From: Marinobacterium stanieri
GTDB lineage: Bacteria > Pseudomonadota > Gammaproteobacteria > Pseudomonadales > Balneatricaceae
DNA: 64,000 nt
NCBI RefSeq assembly: GCF_900155945.1
Contig: NZ_FTMN01000006.1
Coordinates: 1 to 64,000 of the forward strand
Direction of reading: 5' to 3'
Below are positions 39,110 to 49,092 of the stretch, piece after piece (within the stretch, counting starts at the first letter, position 1; each line of letters opens with the position of its first letter). The position numbers and the translations under genes were made by a program. The notes under the pieces were generated by a model. It was not told the origin of the DNA. It did no database searches and worked only from the letters and a program-made list of their open reading frames with translations.

Positions 39110-40612
39110 TCAGCCGCGCGGGCGCATGGCCGGGAACAGCAGCACATCACGGATCGACGGTGAGTCGGTGAACAGCATCACCAGACGGTCGATACCGATA
39201 CCTTCACCGGCCGTCGGCGGCAGGCCGTATTCCAGTGCCTGAACGTAGTCGTCGTCGAAGTGCATGGCTTCATCATCACCGGCATCCTTCTCTTCCACCT
39301 GCTTGCGGAAGCGCTCAGCCTGGTCTTCAGCGTCATTCAGCTCCGAGAAGCCGTTGGCCAGCTCGCGGCCGCCCACGAAGAACTCGAAGCGGTCGGTCAC
39401 ATGCGGGTTGTGGTCGCTGCGACGCGCCAGCGGGCTGACTTCAGTCGGGTATTCAGTGATGAAGGTCGGCTGCTGCAGGCGGTGTTCAACGGTCTTCTCG
39501 AAGATTTCGATCTGTACCTTGCCCAGACCCCAGCCGTCCTTGACGTCGATGTCCATGCGCTGGGCGATCTGACGCGCAGCGGTTTCATCGGCCAGGGCTT
39601 CAGCGGTGATATCCGGGTTGTAGTGCAGGATGGAGTCGAACACGCTCATGCGGGTAAACGGCTTACCCATGTCGTATTCGAAGGTTTCCAGCACTTCGCC
39701 CTCTTCGTTGCGAACGGTATTGGTCACCAGCGTGGTACCCAACACGTCTTCAGCGACAGTGCGCAGCATGTCTTCGGTCAGGTCCATCAGATCCTTGTAA
39801 TCCGCATAGGCCTGGTAGAACTCGATCATGGTGAATTCCGGGTTATGACGGGTGGAAAGCCCCTCATTACGGAAGTTGCGGTTGATCTCGAAGACGCGCT
39901 CGAAGCCACCCACGACGAGACGCTTCAGGTACAGCTCCGGCGCGATACGCAGGTACATGTCCAGGTCCAGTGCGTTGTGGTGCGTCACGAATGGGCGTGC
40001 GGTGGCGCCACCGGGGATCGGGTGCAGCATCGGCGTTTCCGCTTCGATGAAACGACGGTCGATCAGGTATTTGCGGATGCCGGCAACGATTTTGGAGCGC
40101 ATCTCGAACACCTTACGTGACTGATCGTTCATGATCAGGTCAACGTAACGCTGACGGTAACGCATCTCCATGTCCTGCAGACCCTTGAACTTGTCCGGGA
40201 GCGGACGCAGGCTCTTGGTCAGCATTTCACACTCGGCCATGTCGACGTAGAGGTCGCCCTTGCCGGATTTATGCAGCACACCGCTGACACCGATGATGTC
40301 GCCCAGATCCACAGATTTGGCGAACGGGCGCGCAGGCTTGTTCACGTACAGCTGAATGCGGCCACTCATATCCTGCAGCACCATGAAAGCGCCACGGTTG
40401 AGCATCACGCGGCCAGCAACGGATACACGGATTCCGGCTTCTTCCAGCTCTTCCTTGGTTTTCTCGCCATGGGCCTGCTGCAAGTCTTCCGCGTAGCTGT
40501 CACGGCGGAACGTATTGGGGAAGGCATTCCCGTCCTGACGCAGAGCGGCGAGCTTCTCGCGGCGCTCGGCAATCAGGCGGTTTTCATCTTGCTGAACTGT
40601 GTTGTCTGACAT
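39110..40612 (-). CDS. lysS: Lysine-tRNA ligase (class II)
   Basis: LysS charges tRNA-Lys. The 500-residue class IIb synthetase has an N-terminal OB-fold anticodon domain ([17 protein letters not shown]), motif 2 ([19 protein letters not shown]) and motif 3 ([12 protein letters not shown]). It follows prfB by 23 bases, the usual prfB-lysS order. Confidence 0.97.
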   Translation of the reverse strand: MSDNTVQQDENRLIAERREKLAALRQDGNAFPNTFRRDSYAEDLQQAHGEKTKEELEEAGIRVSVAGRVMLNRGAFMVLQDMSGRIQLYVNKPARPFAKSVDLGDIIGVSGVLHKSGKGDLYVDMAECEMLTKSLRPLPDKFKGLQDMEMRYRQRYVDLIMNDQSRKVFEMRSKIVAGIRKYLIDRRFIEAETPMLHPIPGGATARPFVTHHNALDLDMYLRIAPELYLKRLVVGGFERVFEINRNFRNEGLSTRHNPEFTMIEFYQAYADYKDLMDLTEDMLRTVAEDVLGTTLVTNTVRNEEGEVLETFEYDMGKPFTRMSVFDSILHYNPDITAEALADETAARQIAQRMDIDVKDGWGLGKVQIEIFEKTVEHRLQQPTFITEYPTEVSPLARRSDHNPHVTDRFEFFVGGRELANGFSELNDAEDQAERFRKQVEEKDAGDDEAMHFDDDYVQALEYGLPPTAGEGIGIDRLVMLFTDSPSIRDVLLFPAMRPRG

Positions 40613-40635
40613 CGGGGTTACCTTAAAACAAATAC

Positions 40636-41730
40636 TTACAGACCGGCCTTGAGGCTGGCTTCGATAAACTGGTCGAGATCGCCATCCAGAACGCGATCAC
40701 AGTTGGACGTCTGCACGTTGGTACGCAGGTCCTTGATGCGCTGGTCATCCAGCACGTAGGAGCGGATCTGGCTGCCCCAGCCGATATCGGCTTTGGTGTC
40801 TTCAACTTCCTGAGCGGCTTCACGACGCTTGAGCATTTCCATTTCGTACAACTTCGCACGCAGCTGCTTCATACAGGTGTCGCGGTTCTGGTGCTGCGAA
40901 CGCGCCGCCTGACTCTGCACCACGATTCCGGAAGGCTCGTGGGTGATACGCACGGCAGATTCGGTACGGTTAACGTGCTGACCACCGGCACCGGAGGCGC
41001 GGTATACGTCGACACGCAGATCGGCCGGATTGATTTCGATGTCAACATTGTCATCAATCTCCGGTGACACGAAGACGGAAGAGAAGGACGTGTGACGACG
41101 GCCACCGGAGTCGAACGGCGACTTACGTACCAGACGGTGAACACCGGTCTCGGTCCGCAGCCAGCCGAAGGCGTACTCGCCCTCAAAACGGATGGTAGCG
41201 GATTTGATACCGGCCACTTCACCCGCGGAGACTTCCAGCAGCTCTGTCTTGAAGCCCTTGCTTTCGCCCCAGCGCAGGTACATGCGCAGCATCATGTCAG
41301 CCCAGTCCTGAGCTTCGGTGCCACCCGAACCGGCCTGGATATCCAGGAAGGCATTGTTGGCGTCGGCTTCACCGGAGAACATGCGACGGAATTCCAGCTG
41401 CTCCAGCATGGTACGCAGACGCTCGACGTCAGCCTCCACTTCAGCAACGGTGTCTTCGTCATCTTCTTCGACAGCCATGTCCAGCAGGTCGCCCGCATCG
41501 CTGATACCGGTTTCCAGCTCGTCGATGGTCTTGACCACATTCTCCAGTCCGGCGCGTTCCTTACCCAGCTGCTGGGCATTGTCCGGATCATTCCAGACAT
41601 TGGGATCTTCCAGCTCGCGCTCCACCTCTTCCAGGCGCTCACGCTTGCCGTCGTAATCCAGGTAGGTGCGCAGCGCCAGGGTACGCTCGCTGAACTCTTT
41701 CAGACTGTTGAGAATCGGGTTGATTTCCAT
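40636..41730 (-). CDS. prfB: Peptide chain release factor 2, without programmed frameshift
   Basis: RF2 ends translation at UGA and UAA. The 364-residue product has the stop-codon-reading motif SPF (KSPFDSGG) and the catalytic GGQ (GAGGQHVN). In most bacteria prfB needs a +1 frameshift at an in-frame UGA around codon 26. Here the region reads in one frame through [10 protein letters not shown], with neither the TGA nor the AGGGGG pause site. RF2 would therefore lack this self-regulation. ATG start. Confidence 0.96.
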   Translation of the reverse strand: MEINPILNSLKEFSERTLALRTYLDYDGKRERLEEVERELEDPNVWNDPDNAQQLGKERAGLENVVKTIDELETGISDAGDLLDMAVEEDDEDTVAEVEADVERLRTMLEQLEFRRMFSGEADANNAFLDIQAGSGGTEAQDWADMMLRMYLRWGESKGFKTELLEVSAGEVAGIKSATIRFEGEYAFGWLRTETGVHRLVRKSPFDSGGRRHTSFSSVFVSPEIDDNVDIEINPADLRVDVYRASGAGGQHVNRTESAVRITHEPSGIVVQSQAARSQHQNRDTCMKQLRAKLYEMEMLKRREAAQEVEDTKADIGWGSQIRSYVLDDQRIKDLRTNVQTSNCDRVLDGDLDQFIEASLKAGL

Positions 41731-41872
41731 CGTGGTACTTGGACACTCGTTGGCTATAAAAAAGAGGAGTATCTTAACTGATCAGGCGCCTTGTTTGAAT
41801 GATTGTCCCGCTCTGAGCACTCGACTTGTCAACCTCAGGGGGTAAAATGCGGCCCTATATCAGGAGATACTC

Positions 41873-43321
41873 ATGAACTGGATGCCCGCGCTGCTTTTAT
41901 TCCCTCTGCTGTTGGCTACTCCCCGGGCCCAGGCCTCCACTCTGGAAGCAACACAACTGCTGGACCTGACCGGCAGCGCCTATGGTTACCTGGCCTTGAT
42001 GATCTTCCTGCTCGGGTATATCTGCGTTGTGCTGGAAGAGCGCCTTGAATTGCGCAAATCCAAACCGGTGATTGTGGCAGCCGGTCTGATCTGGATTCTG
42101 GTTGCCCTGGCCTATCATCAGTCGGATGAGCCTTATACTGCCGGGGTTGAGCTGCGCCGTTACATTCTCGACTATGCCGAGCTATTCCTGTTTCTGCTCG
42201 CCGCCATGACCTTCGTGAATATGCTGGAAGAGCGGCGTGTGTTCGTAGCCCTGCGCACCTGGCTGGTGGCGCGATCATTCACGCTTCGGCAAATCTACTG
42301 GATCACCGGCACACTGACCTTTCTGCTCTCGCCCATTGCCGACAATCTTTCAACCGCACTGTTGATGGGGGCCGTGGTGCTGGCAGTGGGTCAGCATCAC
42401 CTGCATTTCATTTCGGTCGGCTGTATCAATGTGGTTGTGGCCGCCAACGCCGGTGGCGCGTTCAGCCCGTTCGGCGACATTACGACCCTGATGGTGTGGC
42501 AGCAGGGTAACGTTCGCTTTGTCGAATTTGTGCAGCTGTTCCTGCCTTCTCTGGTGAACTGGCTGATCCCGGCATTGATCATGTCCAGCGTGATTGAACG
42601 CGCCCGCCCTGGCGGGGAGCAGCGCCACCAGCGCATGAAGAAAGGCGGGGTCACCATTATGATGTTGTTCCTGGCCACCATTATCCTGTCCATACTGGTT
42701 CACAGCCTGCTGCACCTGCCACCGGTTCTGGGCATGATGACCGGGTTGGGCGTCCTCAAGATCTATGGCTATTTTCTCAGCCTGCACGACCCAATCTATC
42801 GTGAACAGGGCCATATCACCCATCACCATGCCGAGAACAGCAGCCGCCACAGCATGTTGCGCGGTGATCACACCGGCGTCGTGCGCCGCTTCGATATTTT
42901 CAAGGTCGTGGAACGCGAGTCCTGGGATACGCTGATGTTCTTTTACGGTGTCGTACTCTGTGTCGGTGGACTGGCAACGCTGGGCTACCTGACGCACCTG
43001 TCTGAACTGCTGTACGGCAGCATGGGAACCAATTTGGCCAACAGCCTGGTCGGCCTGCTCTCGGCGCTGGTCGATAATATTCCCATCATGTTTGCCGTAT
43101 TGAATATGGACCCGGGCATGAGTCTGGAACAGTGGCTACTGGCAACCCTGGCCGTTGGCACTGGCGGCTCACTGTTATCCATCGGCTCCGCCGCAGGCGT
43201 TGCCCTGATGGGACAAGCCAAGGGAACCTATACCTTTTTGAGCCATCTCAAATGGAGCTGGGCCATTTTATTGGGCTATAGCGCCAGCATTTTCTGCCAC
43301 CTCTGGTTAAATGGAACTTAA
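41873..43321 (+). CDS. nhaD: Na+/H+ antiporter NhaD
   Basis: NhaD exchanges cytoplasmic sodium (or lithium) for protons and is typical of marine and halophilic gammaproteobacteria. The 482-residue protein has a cleavable-looking N-terminal segment (ending near Ala21) and about twelve hydrophobic helices of the ion-transporter fold, with conserved SPIADNLSTAL, NAGGAFSPFGDITTLM and ALVDNIPIMFAVL motifs. AGGAGA lies before the ATG. It is divergent from prfB. Confidence 0.9.
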   Translation: MNWMPALLLFPLLLATPRAQASTLEATQLLDLTGSAYGYLALMIFLLGYICVVLEERLELRKSKPVIVAAGLIWILVALAYHQSDEPYTAGVELRRYILDYAELFLFLLAAMTFVNMLEERRVFVALRTWLVARSFTLRQIYWITGTLTFLLSPIADNLSTALLMGAVVLAVGQHHLHFISVGCINVVVAANAGGAFSPFGDITTLMVWQQGNVRFVEFVQLFLPSLVNWLIPALIMSSVIERARPGGEQRHQRMKKGGVTIMMLFLATIILSILVHSLLHLPPVLGMMTGLGVLKIYGYFLSLHDPIYREQGHITHHHAENSSRHSMLRGDHTGVVRRFDIFKVVERESWDTLMFFYGVVLCVGGLATLGYLTHLSELLYGSMGTNLANSLVGLLSALVDNIPIMFAVLNMDPGMSLEQWLLATLAVGTGGSLLSIGSAAGVALMGQAKGTYTFLSHLKWSWAILLGYSASIFCHLWLNGT

Positions 43322-43337
43322 GCAACGGAACATACGC

Positions 43338-44015
43338 ATGACACAACAACCCGATTCAACCCTTTCAACCCGTGTCTGGGACCCCTATGTCCGGATTTTT
43401 CACTGGCTGCTGGCTGCCAGTATCCTGTTTGCCTGGTGGAGCGGCGAACAGGGCGGCAACTGGATGAGCTGGCATATGTACGCCGGCTATACCGTTCTCA
43501 CCCTGGTGCTCTTCCGCCTGTTTTGGGGCTTCGCCGGTACCCATTACGCGCGCTTTGCCGAGTTTATCCGCAGCCCCGGACATACCGTTAACTATGGCCT
43601 TAAGGCGGCACGCCGAGAAGAGCCCCACTATGCAGGGCACAACCCGCTGGGCGGCTGGATGGTCGTGGCTTTATTGCTGCTGAGCGCGGCCCAGGCCGGT
43701 ACCGGCCTGTTCGCCAATGATGAAATCTTTACCGAAGGCCCTCTGGTTCACCTGGTCAGCTACGATCTGAGTGTGGAGATCACCCGCTGGCACAAGCTGA
43801 TCTTTGATGGCCTGCTGATCGCTATCGGGCTGCATTTGCTGGGCGTTGTCTGGCATCAGCGAGTCCGCGGTGAAAAGCTGATTCAGGGCATGTTACACGG
43901 CCGCAAGCCGCTGCCTGCTGGCACAACCGAAGCGGGCAATACCCCCTGGGTACGTGGCCTGATACTGGCCGCTATCGCTGCTGCAGCGATCTGGAGCCTG
44001 CTCAACCTGACCTGA
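43338..44015 (+). CDS. Cytochrome b561-family membrane protein
   Basis: A four-helix di-heme cytochrome b of the b561/hydrogenase b-subunit family, which passes electrons between quinol and soluble c-type cytochromes or flavoproteins. The 225-residue product shows candidate heme histidines in RIFHW, SWHMYAG, TRWHKL and GLHLLGVVWHQ. ATG 43338, with GGAAC upstream, is the likely start; the open frame upstream overlaps nhaD by 11 bases. It is convergent with a cytochrome c' gene, a plausible partner. Confidence 0.85.
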   Translation: MTQQPDSTLSTRVWDPYVRIFHWLLAASILFAWWSGEQGGNWMSWHMYAGYTVLTLVLFRLFWGFAGTHYARFAEFIRSPGHTVNYGLKAARREEPHYAGHNPLGGWMVVALLLLSAAQAGTGLFANDEIFTEGPLVHLVSYDLSVEITRWHKLIFDGLLIAIGLHLLGVVWHQRVRGEKLIQGMLHGRKPLPAGTTEAGNTPWVRGLILAAIAAAAIWSLLNLT

Positions 44016-44021
44016 GGCCAC

Positions 44022-44045
44022 AAAAAAGGGCGCCATCCGGCGCCC
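44022..44045 (-). terminator. Terminator after cytochrome c' gene
   Basis: Stem GGGCGCC-ATCC-GGCGCCC (44028-44045), followed on the minus strand by six T. It ends the cytochrome c' transcript and may also act weakly against the convergent cytochrome b gene. Confidence 0.85.
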
Positions 44046-44071
44046 TCTGCAAACATTCGAGGCTGAAAGCA

Positions 44072-44515
44072 TCAGTCCTTGAAGTTGTCGTGGCAGCCCT
44101 TGCAGGTTTTGCCCACTTCACCAAAAGCCGGGCGGATCTGGTCCATATCACCGGTCTTGGCGGCTGTAGCCAGTGCAGCGGTTTTTTCCATCAGCATGTT
44201 GGAGCCGCCTTCAAACTTGTCCCAGTTGTCGGCAATGGCCGGCAGCGCATCGGTATCACCGCTGTAGGAGCCCTCAACAAAGCCTTCCCAGGGCAGATGG
44301 CTCAGCTGAGAAACGATCTCGGCGCGACGAGTAAAGTCATCAGCGTCGTAATCCATCTTCCCTTTGACCATCGCACCCATGGTGCCGAAGTGCCATTTGA
44401 TCGCCTGGAATACGCCCTGACGGTAGTCAATCGCATCTTCCGGTTTCACGGCAACCGCGACCGTGCTTGCCATGGCCAGTGCACCGGCCAGTCCCATTGC
44501 TGCAATTTTTTTCAT
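44072..44515 (-). CDS. Cytochrome c'
   Basis: Cytochrome c' is a periplasmic four-helix-bundle cytochrome with a five-coordinate heme that binds nitric oxide and can protect against it. The 147-residue precursor has a signal peptide (cleavage near Ala22) and a C-terminal heme-attachment site CKGCH (C138, C141, H142), the class II layout. It has its own terminator. Confidence 0.9.
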   Translation of the reverse strand: MKKIAAMGLAGALAMASTVAVAVKPEDAIDYRQGVFQAIKWHFGTMGAMVKGKMDYDADDFTRRAEIVSQLSHLPWEGFVEGSYSGDTDALPAIADNWDKFEGGSNMLMEKTAALATAAKTGDMDQIRPAFGEVGKTCKGCHDNFKD

Positions 44516-44672
44516 GACAGTGTCCCTTGTAATGGTTTGAGAACGCCAATATTAGGCAAAACTAATCTACAAATTCAATCGTTACTGAGCCTTTAAGGGC
44601 GAAAATACCCTGCATCGGTATAGTATCCTAACGACCCAAGATCCTCAGTCACCTGTTCGGACAAAAAGTTCA

Positions 44673-45899
44673 ATGCCTCTACTGCTGCGCCTGATGTTGC
44701 CCTTTGCCCTGGGGTACTGGCTCTCTTATGTGTTCCGCGTCATCAATGCGGTTGTTGCCCCCGATATCATGACCAGCCTGCAGCTGGATGCAGCCACACT
44801 GGGACTGGTGTCCAGCGCGTACTTTTTGACGTTTGCCGCTTGCCAGCTCCCCCTTGGCATTCTGCTGGACCGCTACCAGACGCGAACCATCGCCAGTGCA
44901 TTGCTATGCGTCGCCGCCGCCGGCAGTTTGATCTTTGGCCTGGCCGAATCAACCACGATGCTGTGGATCGGGCGCGGCTTGATCGGTATCGGGGTGTCGG
45001 CCTGCCTGATGGCGGCCTTCAAAACCTACACGCTGTGGCTGAAACCTGAACAGTTACCCATGACCAACGGGCTGCAACTGATGTTCGGAGGACTGGGAGC
45101 CCTGTCGGCAACGGTGCCTGTGGAATGGGCACTGGCACTTACCGACTGGCGCACCCTGTTTATGGGTCTCGCCGGCCTGTGTATTGCCGTCGCTCTGCTG
45201 ACCCGGCAACTGGTCCCGGCCAGCCAGCTTCAACGGTCGTCGCAAACCTTTGGTCAGGACCTGCACCAGGTCTTGCAGGTCATTCGCACCCCTGCCTTTT
45301 ATCAACTGGCACCCGCCAGCATGCTGTCACAGGCCCTGTTTGTGGCCGTGCAGTCATTATGGGCCGGAGAATGGTTACGCCAGGTCAGCGGCCTACCCGC
45401 CACTGACAGCGCCGACATGCTGATGCTGTCAGCCGCCAGTATGGCTGCCGGCTTTCTGTTGCTGGGCAGCCTTGCCAGCCAGCTGGCCAGATTCGGCATT
45501 ACAGCCATGCAGGTGAGTTTTTGCGGGATGCTGGTTTTTCTGGGGTCGCTGCTCTGGATTCAGCTACAGCCCGATCAGGCGCCCTGGGCTGCCTGGGTGC
45601 TGTTCGGCTGCTTTGGCACCTCTGGCACGCTGATGTTTGCCGGCTTGAGTCAGGCGTTTCCTGCCACACTCAGCGGCCGCATCAGTACCAGCCTGAATTT
45701 GGGGATTTTTCTGGCCGCTTTCCTGCTGCAGTGGGGAATGGGTGCGCTGGCGGGGTTCTGGCAGGCAGATACGAATGGTCACTACCCGCCTGAAGCCTAC
45801 CGCTTTGCTTTGGCCGCAGGAACCGCTGTGCAGGCACTGGGGCTGTGCTGGTTCCTGCTGTGCCGCTATCGTCAGTCCAGCAAGGCAGCCAGCACCTGA
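44673..45899 (+). CDS. MFS transporter
   Basis: The 408-residue protein has twelve predicted membrane helices and the MFS loop motif between helices 2 and 3 (LGILLDRYQTR). The substrate cannot be read from the sequence. The ATG has no clear ribosome site. The 3' end overlaps the convergent flavodoxin gene by 28 bases. It is divergent from cytochrome c'. Confidence 0.82.
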   Translation: MPLLLRLMLPFALGYWLSYVFRVINAVVAPDIMTSLQLDAATLGLVSSAYFLTFAACQLPLGILLDRYQTRTIASALLCVAAAGSLIFGLAESTTMLWIGRGLIGIGVSACLMAAFKTYTLWLKPEQLPMTNGLQLMFGGLGALSATVPVEWALALTDWRTLFMGLAGLCIAVALLTRQLVPASQLQRSSQTFGQDLHQVLQVIRTPAFYQLAPASMLSQALFVAVQSLWAGEWLRQVSGLPATDSADMLMLSAASMAAGFLLLGSLASQLARFGITAMQVSFCGMLVFLGSLLWIQLQPDQAPWAAWVLFGCFGTSGTLMFAGLSQAFPATLSGRISTSLNLGIFLAAFLLQWGMGALAGFWQADTNGHYPPEAYRFALAAGTAVQALGLCWFLLCRYRQSSKAAST

Positions 45900-46387
45900 G
45901 GTACCCACTGCTGCAGGCGGGCTTCGGTTTCACTGCGCTGACAATCTTCGTCCAGGGCCAGACCAACAAAATGGCTGCCATCGGCAGTCAGTGCCTTGGA
46001 CGCTTCAAAGTCATAGCCCTCAACCGGCCAGGGCACCAGCACTTCGCCACCGGCTGCCAGCACTTGGTCATTGACGGCGCCCATGGCATCCAGAAACCAT
46101 TCGCCGTATCCCAGCTGATCACCCAGCCCGAACAACGCCACTTTCTTGCCACTGAAATCGATACCGCAGAACACCTGCCAGTACTCATCCCAGTCTTCCT
46201 GCAGCTCACCAAAGTCCCAGGTCGGGATACCGATAATCAGGGCATCATATTCCTGCATTGCAGCTACGCCCTGAGCCGCAATGTCATGCAGCTGAACCTG
46301 CTCGGCCGCAAGGTTTTCTATCTGCTGCGCAACGCTTTCCGTATTACCTGTGGTGCTGGCGTAAAACAGCCCGATTTTGCCCGGCAT
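45872..46387 (-). CDS. Flavodoxin (long chain)
   Basis: A small FMN electron carrier. The product (171 residues from ATG 46387, AGGAAA upstream) shows the phosphate-binding loop YASTTGNTE, PTWDFGELQEDW around the FMN ring and the GLGDQLGYGEWFLDAMG segment with the insertion typical of long-chain flavodoxins. It could supply electrons to radical-SAM or other enzymes; I cannot say whether it is FldA- or FldB-like. Confidence 0.92.
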   Translation of the reverse strand: MPGKIGLFYASTTGNTESVAQQIENLAAEQVQLHDIAAQGVAAMQEYDALIIGIPTWDFGELQEDWDEYWQVFCGIDFSGKKVALFGLGDQLGYGEWFLDAMGAVNDQVLAAGGEVLVPWPVEGYDFEASKALTADGSHFVGLALDEDCQRSETEARLQQWVPQVLAALLD

Positions 46388-46408
46388 GGGGTTTCCTCTT
46401 CCGACAAA

Positions 46409-46435
46409 CAAAAAGCAGCCACCAGGGCTGCTTTT
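46409..46435 (-). terminator. Terminator after phasin gene
   Basis: Stem AAAAGCAGCC (46411-46420) and GGCTGCTTTT (46426-46435). On the minus strand it ends in a T-rich run (TTTTTGTTTG), between the phasin gene and flavodoxin. Confidence 0.8.
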
Positions 46436-46460
46436 CGATCATGAACATCAGGTGTGTACT

Positions 46461-46790
46461 TTACTTTTTGCCGGTCATTGCCTCAACCGACTCCTGGGTC
46501 AGCTGCTGCATAGCCTGCTGGGCAGCAGTCAATGCCTTGAGGTTCTGTTCGTTGGCCGCTCGAAGCGTCTGCTCCAGCTCTTTGGCGTAAGCCTGCTGCA
46601 GCTCGAGCAAGTCGTTGGGGGTCTTGCACTTCTGCAGTTCGCTGGTCTGCTGCATGGTCGCATCGATGCAGGCCTTGGTGCACTCCATCTGCTGACGGGT
46701 CAGTTCTTCCAGCATTTTGGTCTGAATATTGACCAACTCACGGAAGGGTCCCATCGATTCAGTCATCTGCTTGGTCATGTCCTGAAACAT
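46461..46790 (-). CDS. Phasin-family protein
   Basis: Phasins coat polyhydroxyalkanoate granules. The 109-residue product is all helical, with Gln/Met-rich amphipathic stretches typical of the phasin family (MFQDMTKQMTESMGPFREL, QQAYAKELEQTLRAANEQN), and ends in GKK. It carries three cysteines (in ECTKACID and KCKTP), more than usual. It is a single-gene unit and no polymer synthase is in the window, so a granule role is an inference. Confidence 0.7.
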   Translation of the reverse strand: MFQDMTKQMTESMGPFRELVNIQTKMLEELTRQQMECTKACIDATMQQTSELQKCKTPNDLLELQQAYAKELEQTLRAANEQNLKALTAAQQAMQQLTQESVEAMTGKK

Positions 46791-46935
46791 TGTCTAGCCC
46801 CCTTGGCTGTTGTTATTCATGCTCTCAATTAACCATTGTAGGCTAAAAGCCGCAAGCGGATTTCGTTAAACTAAAGCCTAAGAGTGGTTGTTAACTGCTC
46901 TGGATCTGTCAGAACTCAAACTAGAGGTTTTCATC

Positions 46936-47334
46936 ATGCGCATGCTGCACACCATGTACCGGGTTGCCGACCTGGAAAAATCGCTGGCGTTTTATACCGA
47001 TGTATTGGGTATGCGCCTGCTGCGCCGCAAGGATTATCCGGAAGGCAAGTTCACCCTGGCCTTCGTGGGTTACGGGGATGAAAACGAGAACACCGTGCTG
47101 GAGCTGACCCACAACTGGGATTCCGGTGAGTATGATCTGGGCAACGGTTACGGCCATATTGCCATCGAGGTGGACGATGTCTACCAGGCCTGTGACGACA
47201 TCAAGGCCCGTGGCGGTGAAGTTGTTCGTGAAGCCGGCCCGATGAAAAACAGCAACTCGGGCACCATCCTGGCCTTTGTCAAAGACCCGGACGGTTACAT
47301 GATCGAGCTGCTCAGCCCCAACCGCAAGGACTGA
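46936..47334 (+). CDS. gloA: Lactoylglutathione lyase (glyoxalase I)
   Basis: GloA converts the methylglyoxal-glutathione adduct to S-lactoylglutathione. The 132-residue product has the metal ligands H5, E56, H74 and E124 (E122 in E. coli; a two-residue insertion around NSNSG shifts it). It resembles the short, nickel-type bacterial enzymes. ATG 46936 has GAGG upstream. Confidence 0.95.
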   Translation: MRMLHTMYRVADLEKSLAFYTDVLGMRLLRRKDYPEGKFTLAFVGYGDENENTVLELTHNWDSGEYDLGNGYGHIAIEVDDVYQACDDIKARGGEVVREAGPMKNSNSGTILAFVKDPDGYMIELLSPNRKD

Positions 47335-47355
47335 GCAACTCCCCGGTTCCGAGTA

Positions 47356-48984
47356 TCAGACCCGGAACCGGGCTGCCATATCCTGCAGGCTGCTCGCCAG
47401 ACGCGACAGCTCATGACTGGCTTCTTCAGCCTGAGTTGCACCCGTTGCAGATTCCTGAGCTCCATCATTGATTGCCACCAGCGAACGGTTAATCTCCTCC
47501 GCCACACTGCTCTGCTCTTCAGACGCACTGGCGATCTGGGTATTGAGATCACTGATACGACGCACGGCTTCGGCAATTTCCTGCAAGGCAACACCTGCCT
47601 CTTCCGCCTGGGAACCGGTTTTCACCGCCTGTTCCTGACTGACCTGCATGGCTACAACCGTGTTGGAAGTCCCGCCCTGCAAACGGCCAATTACCTGCTG
47701 GATTTCGGCAGTTGATTCCTGAGTTCGCTGGGCCAGCGAGCGCACCTCATCAGCGACCACGGCAAACCCACGTCCTTGCTCTCCGGCACGTGCCGCTTCA
47801 ATCGCCGCGTTCAATGCCAGCAGGTTGGTTTGCTCGGCGATGCCGTTGATCACATCAATAACACTGCCAATGGCTTCGCTGTCCTTTTCAACGATGGCTA
47901 CTTCTTCAGCCACACGGCTCACCTGACCGACCAGATCACCGGTAGCCGCAACCGCCTGATTGACCACCTGACCACCACGGTCCGAGGCATCCAGAGTATT
48001 CTTGGCTTCCAGATCCGCATTTTCGGCACTACCGGCCACATCACGCACCGTGGCAACCATTTCATTCATGGCGGCTGCCACCTGCTCAACTTCAGCACGC
48101 TGACGATTGATAACCTGGCTGGAGTGACTGCTGATACTGCTCATCTCCTCAGCCGCAGCGGCCAACTGCGAGGTGGCATTGGAGATCTCGCCCACCAGCA
48201 ACTGCATCTGGTTAAGCATGTGGTTAAAACCGCCGGCAATCTGCGCCAGCTCATGCTTGCCCTCGATATTGGCACGCACACGCAGATCGGAATGCTCCGC
48301 CACCTGTGACATGCACTCCTGAAGTTCATGCAGCGGTCGCCGAATGGACAGGTAAATGCGCCAGCCCAGAAGCCCCAACAGGATGATGGTGACAGATGAC
48401 GCTATCAGCTGCAGGTTGTGCTGGCGGGCATTAATACGAGCCATCTCTGCAACCATGCTATCGGCTTCCGAAAGCTGCAGGCTGACCAGTTCACCAATCT
48501 TGTCACCAATCGGGTCAATAGAGGCGTACAGGGGGCCATTGAAAGCATACATCTCACCACTGGAGAGGCCCGACATGCCCGACAGAGCGTTAATAAGATC
48601 ATCCACAGCCTTGTCGGCCGGTATAAACAGCTGCTGTGCTTCCTTGACCAGCTGTGCCTCCTCCTGAGTCAATTTTGTTGCGGTGTAACTGTCCCAGTTC
48701 TGTTTAATATCGATTTTGGCCTGGCGCACCCCCGCAAGGGCGTCTTCGGCACTGACCATGGCATGGTCGACCTTGTTGACAGCGTCAATCACACTCACAG
48801 CGTAGAGGTCGGCCACCTTCTTCAGTTGTTCCAGCGGAACTATACGATCCCTGTATAGGCTATCAGCGCTTTGGTTGGCCTTATCCAAAGCCATCATTGC
48901 CGTCACGACTACCAACAGTAAAACTACCAACGGCAGCACTGATCCCAGAATGAGCTTGTTGCGAATAGTCATTCGATTCAGCAT
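47356..48984 (-). CDS. Methyl-accepting chemotaxis protein
   Basis: A membrane chemoreceptor. The product (542 residues from ATG 48984) has an N-terminal membrane helix (about 10-32), a periplasmic four-helix-bundle sensor region (about 33-185), a second helix (about 188-208), a HAMP domain and a signalling domain with the hairpin tip [19 protein letters not shown]. No C-terminal CheR pentapeptide is present. The ligand is unknown. Ribosome site GGGAAC is weak. Confidence 0.93.
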   Translation of the reverse strand: MLNRMTIRNKLILGSVLPLVVLLLVVVTAMMALDKANQSADSLYRDRIVPLEQLKKVADLYAVSVIDAVNKVDHAMVSAEDALAGVRQAKIDIKQNWDSYTATKLTQEEAQLVKEAQQLFIPADKAVDDLINALSGMSGLSSGEMYAFNGPLYASIDPIGDKIGELVSLQLSEADSMVAEMARINARQHNLQLIASSVTIILLGLLGWRIYLSIRRPLHELQECMSQVAEHSDLRVRANIEGKHELAQIAGGFNHMLNQMQLLVGEISNATSQLAAAAEEMSSISSHSSQVINRQRAEVEQVAAAMNEMVATVRDVAGSAENADLEAKNTLDASDRGGQVVNQAVAATGDLVGQVSRVAEEVAIVEKDSEAIGSVIDVINGIAEQTNLLALNAAIEAARAGEQGRGFAVVADEVRSLAQRTQESTAEIQQVIGRLQGGTSNTVVAMQVSQEQAVKTGSQAEEAGVALQEIAEAVRRISDLNTQIASASEEQSSVAEEINRSLVAINDGAQESATGATQAEEASHELSRLASSLQDMAARFRV

Positions 48985-49012
48985 GGTTTTGTTCCCGTAC
49001 AGGCGGATCGAA

Positions 49013-49030
49013 GCATCCGGCACCGGATGC
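49013..49030 (-). repeat. Hairpin in the chemoreceptor 5' leader
   Basis: GCATCCGG-CA-CCGGATGC is a perfect 8-base inverted repeat about 30 bases before the chemoreceptor ATG. In mRNA it would fold tightly and may affect translation or mRNA stability. Confidence 0.45.
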
Positions 49031-49069
49031 GTTGGGGGGGCATTTTAGGGTACAATGTAAAACATTAGA

Positions 49070-49092
49070 ATCACCTTATACGTTAGGGTGAT
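49070..49092. promoter_or_regulatory. Candidate operator dyad between chemoreceptor and Sel1 genes
   Basis: ATCACC (49070-49075) and GGTGAT (49087-49092) flank an A/T-rich centre (TTATACGTTAG), giving a 23-base dyad in the divergent region. It fits a dimeric regulator site by shape; no regulator gene is adjacent. The rest of this 250-base gap shows no gene. Confidence 0.35.

Noticed and set aside
41640-41690. Programmed frameshift site in prfB
   Set aside because: I looked for TGA and AGGGGG around codon 26 and found neither; the frame is continuous.
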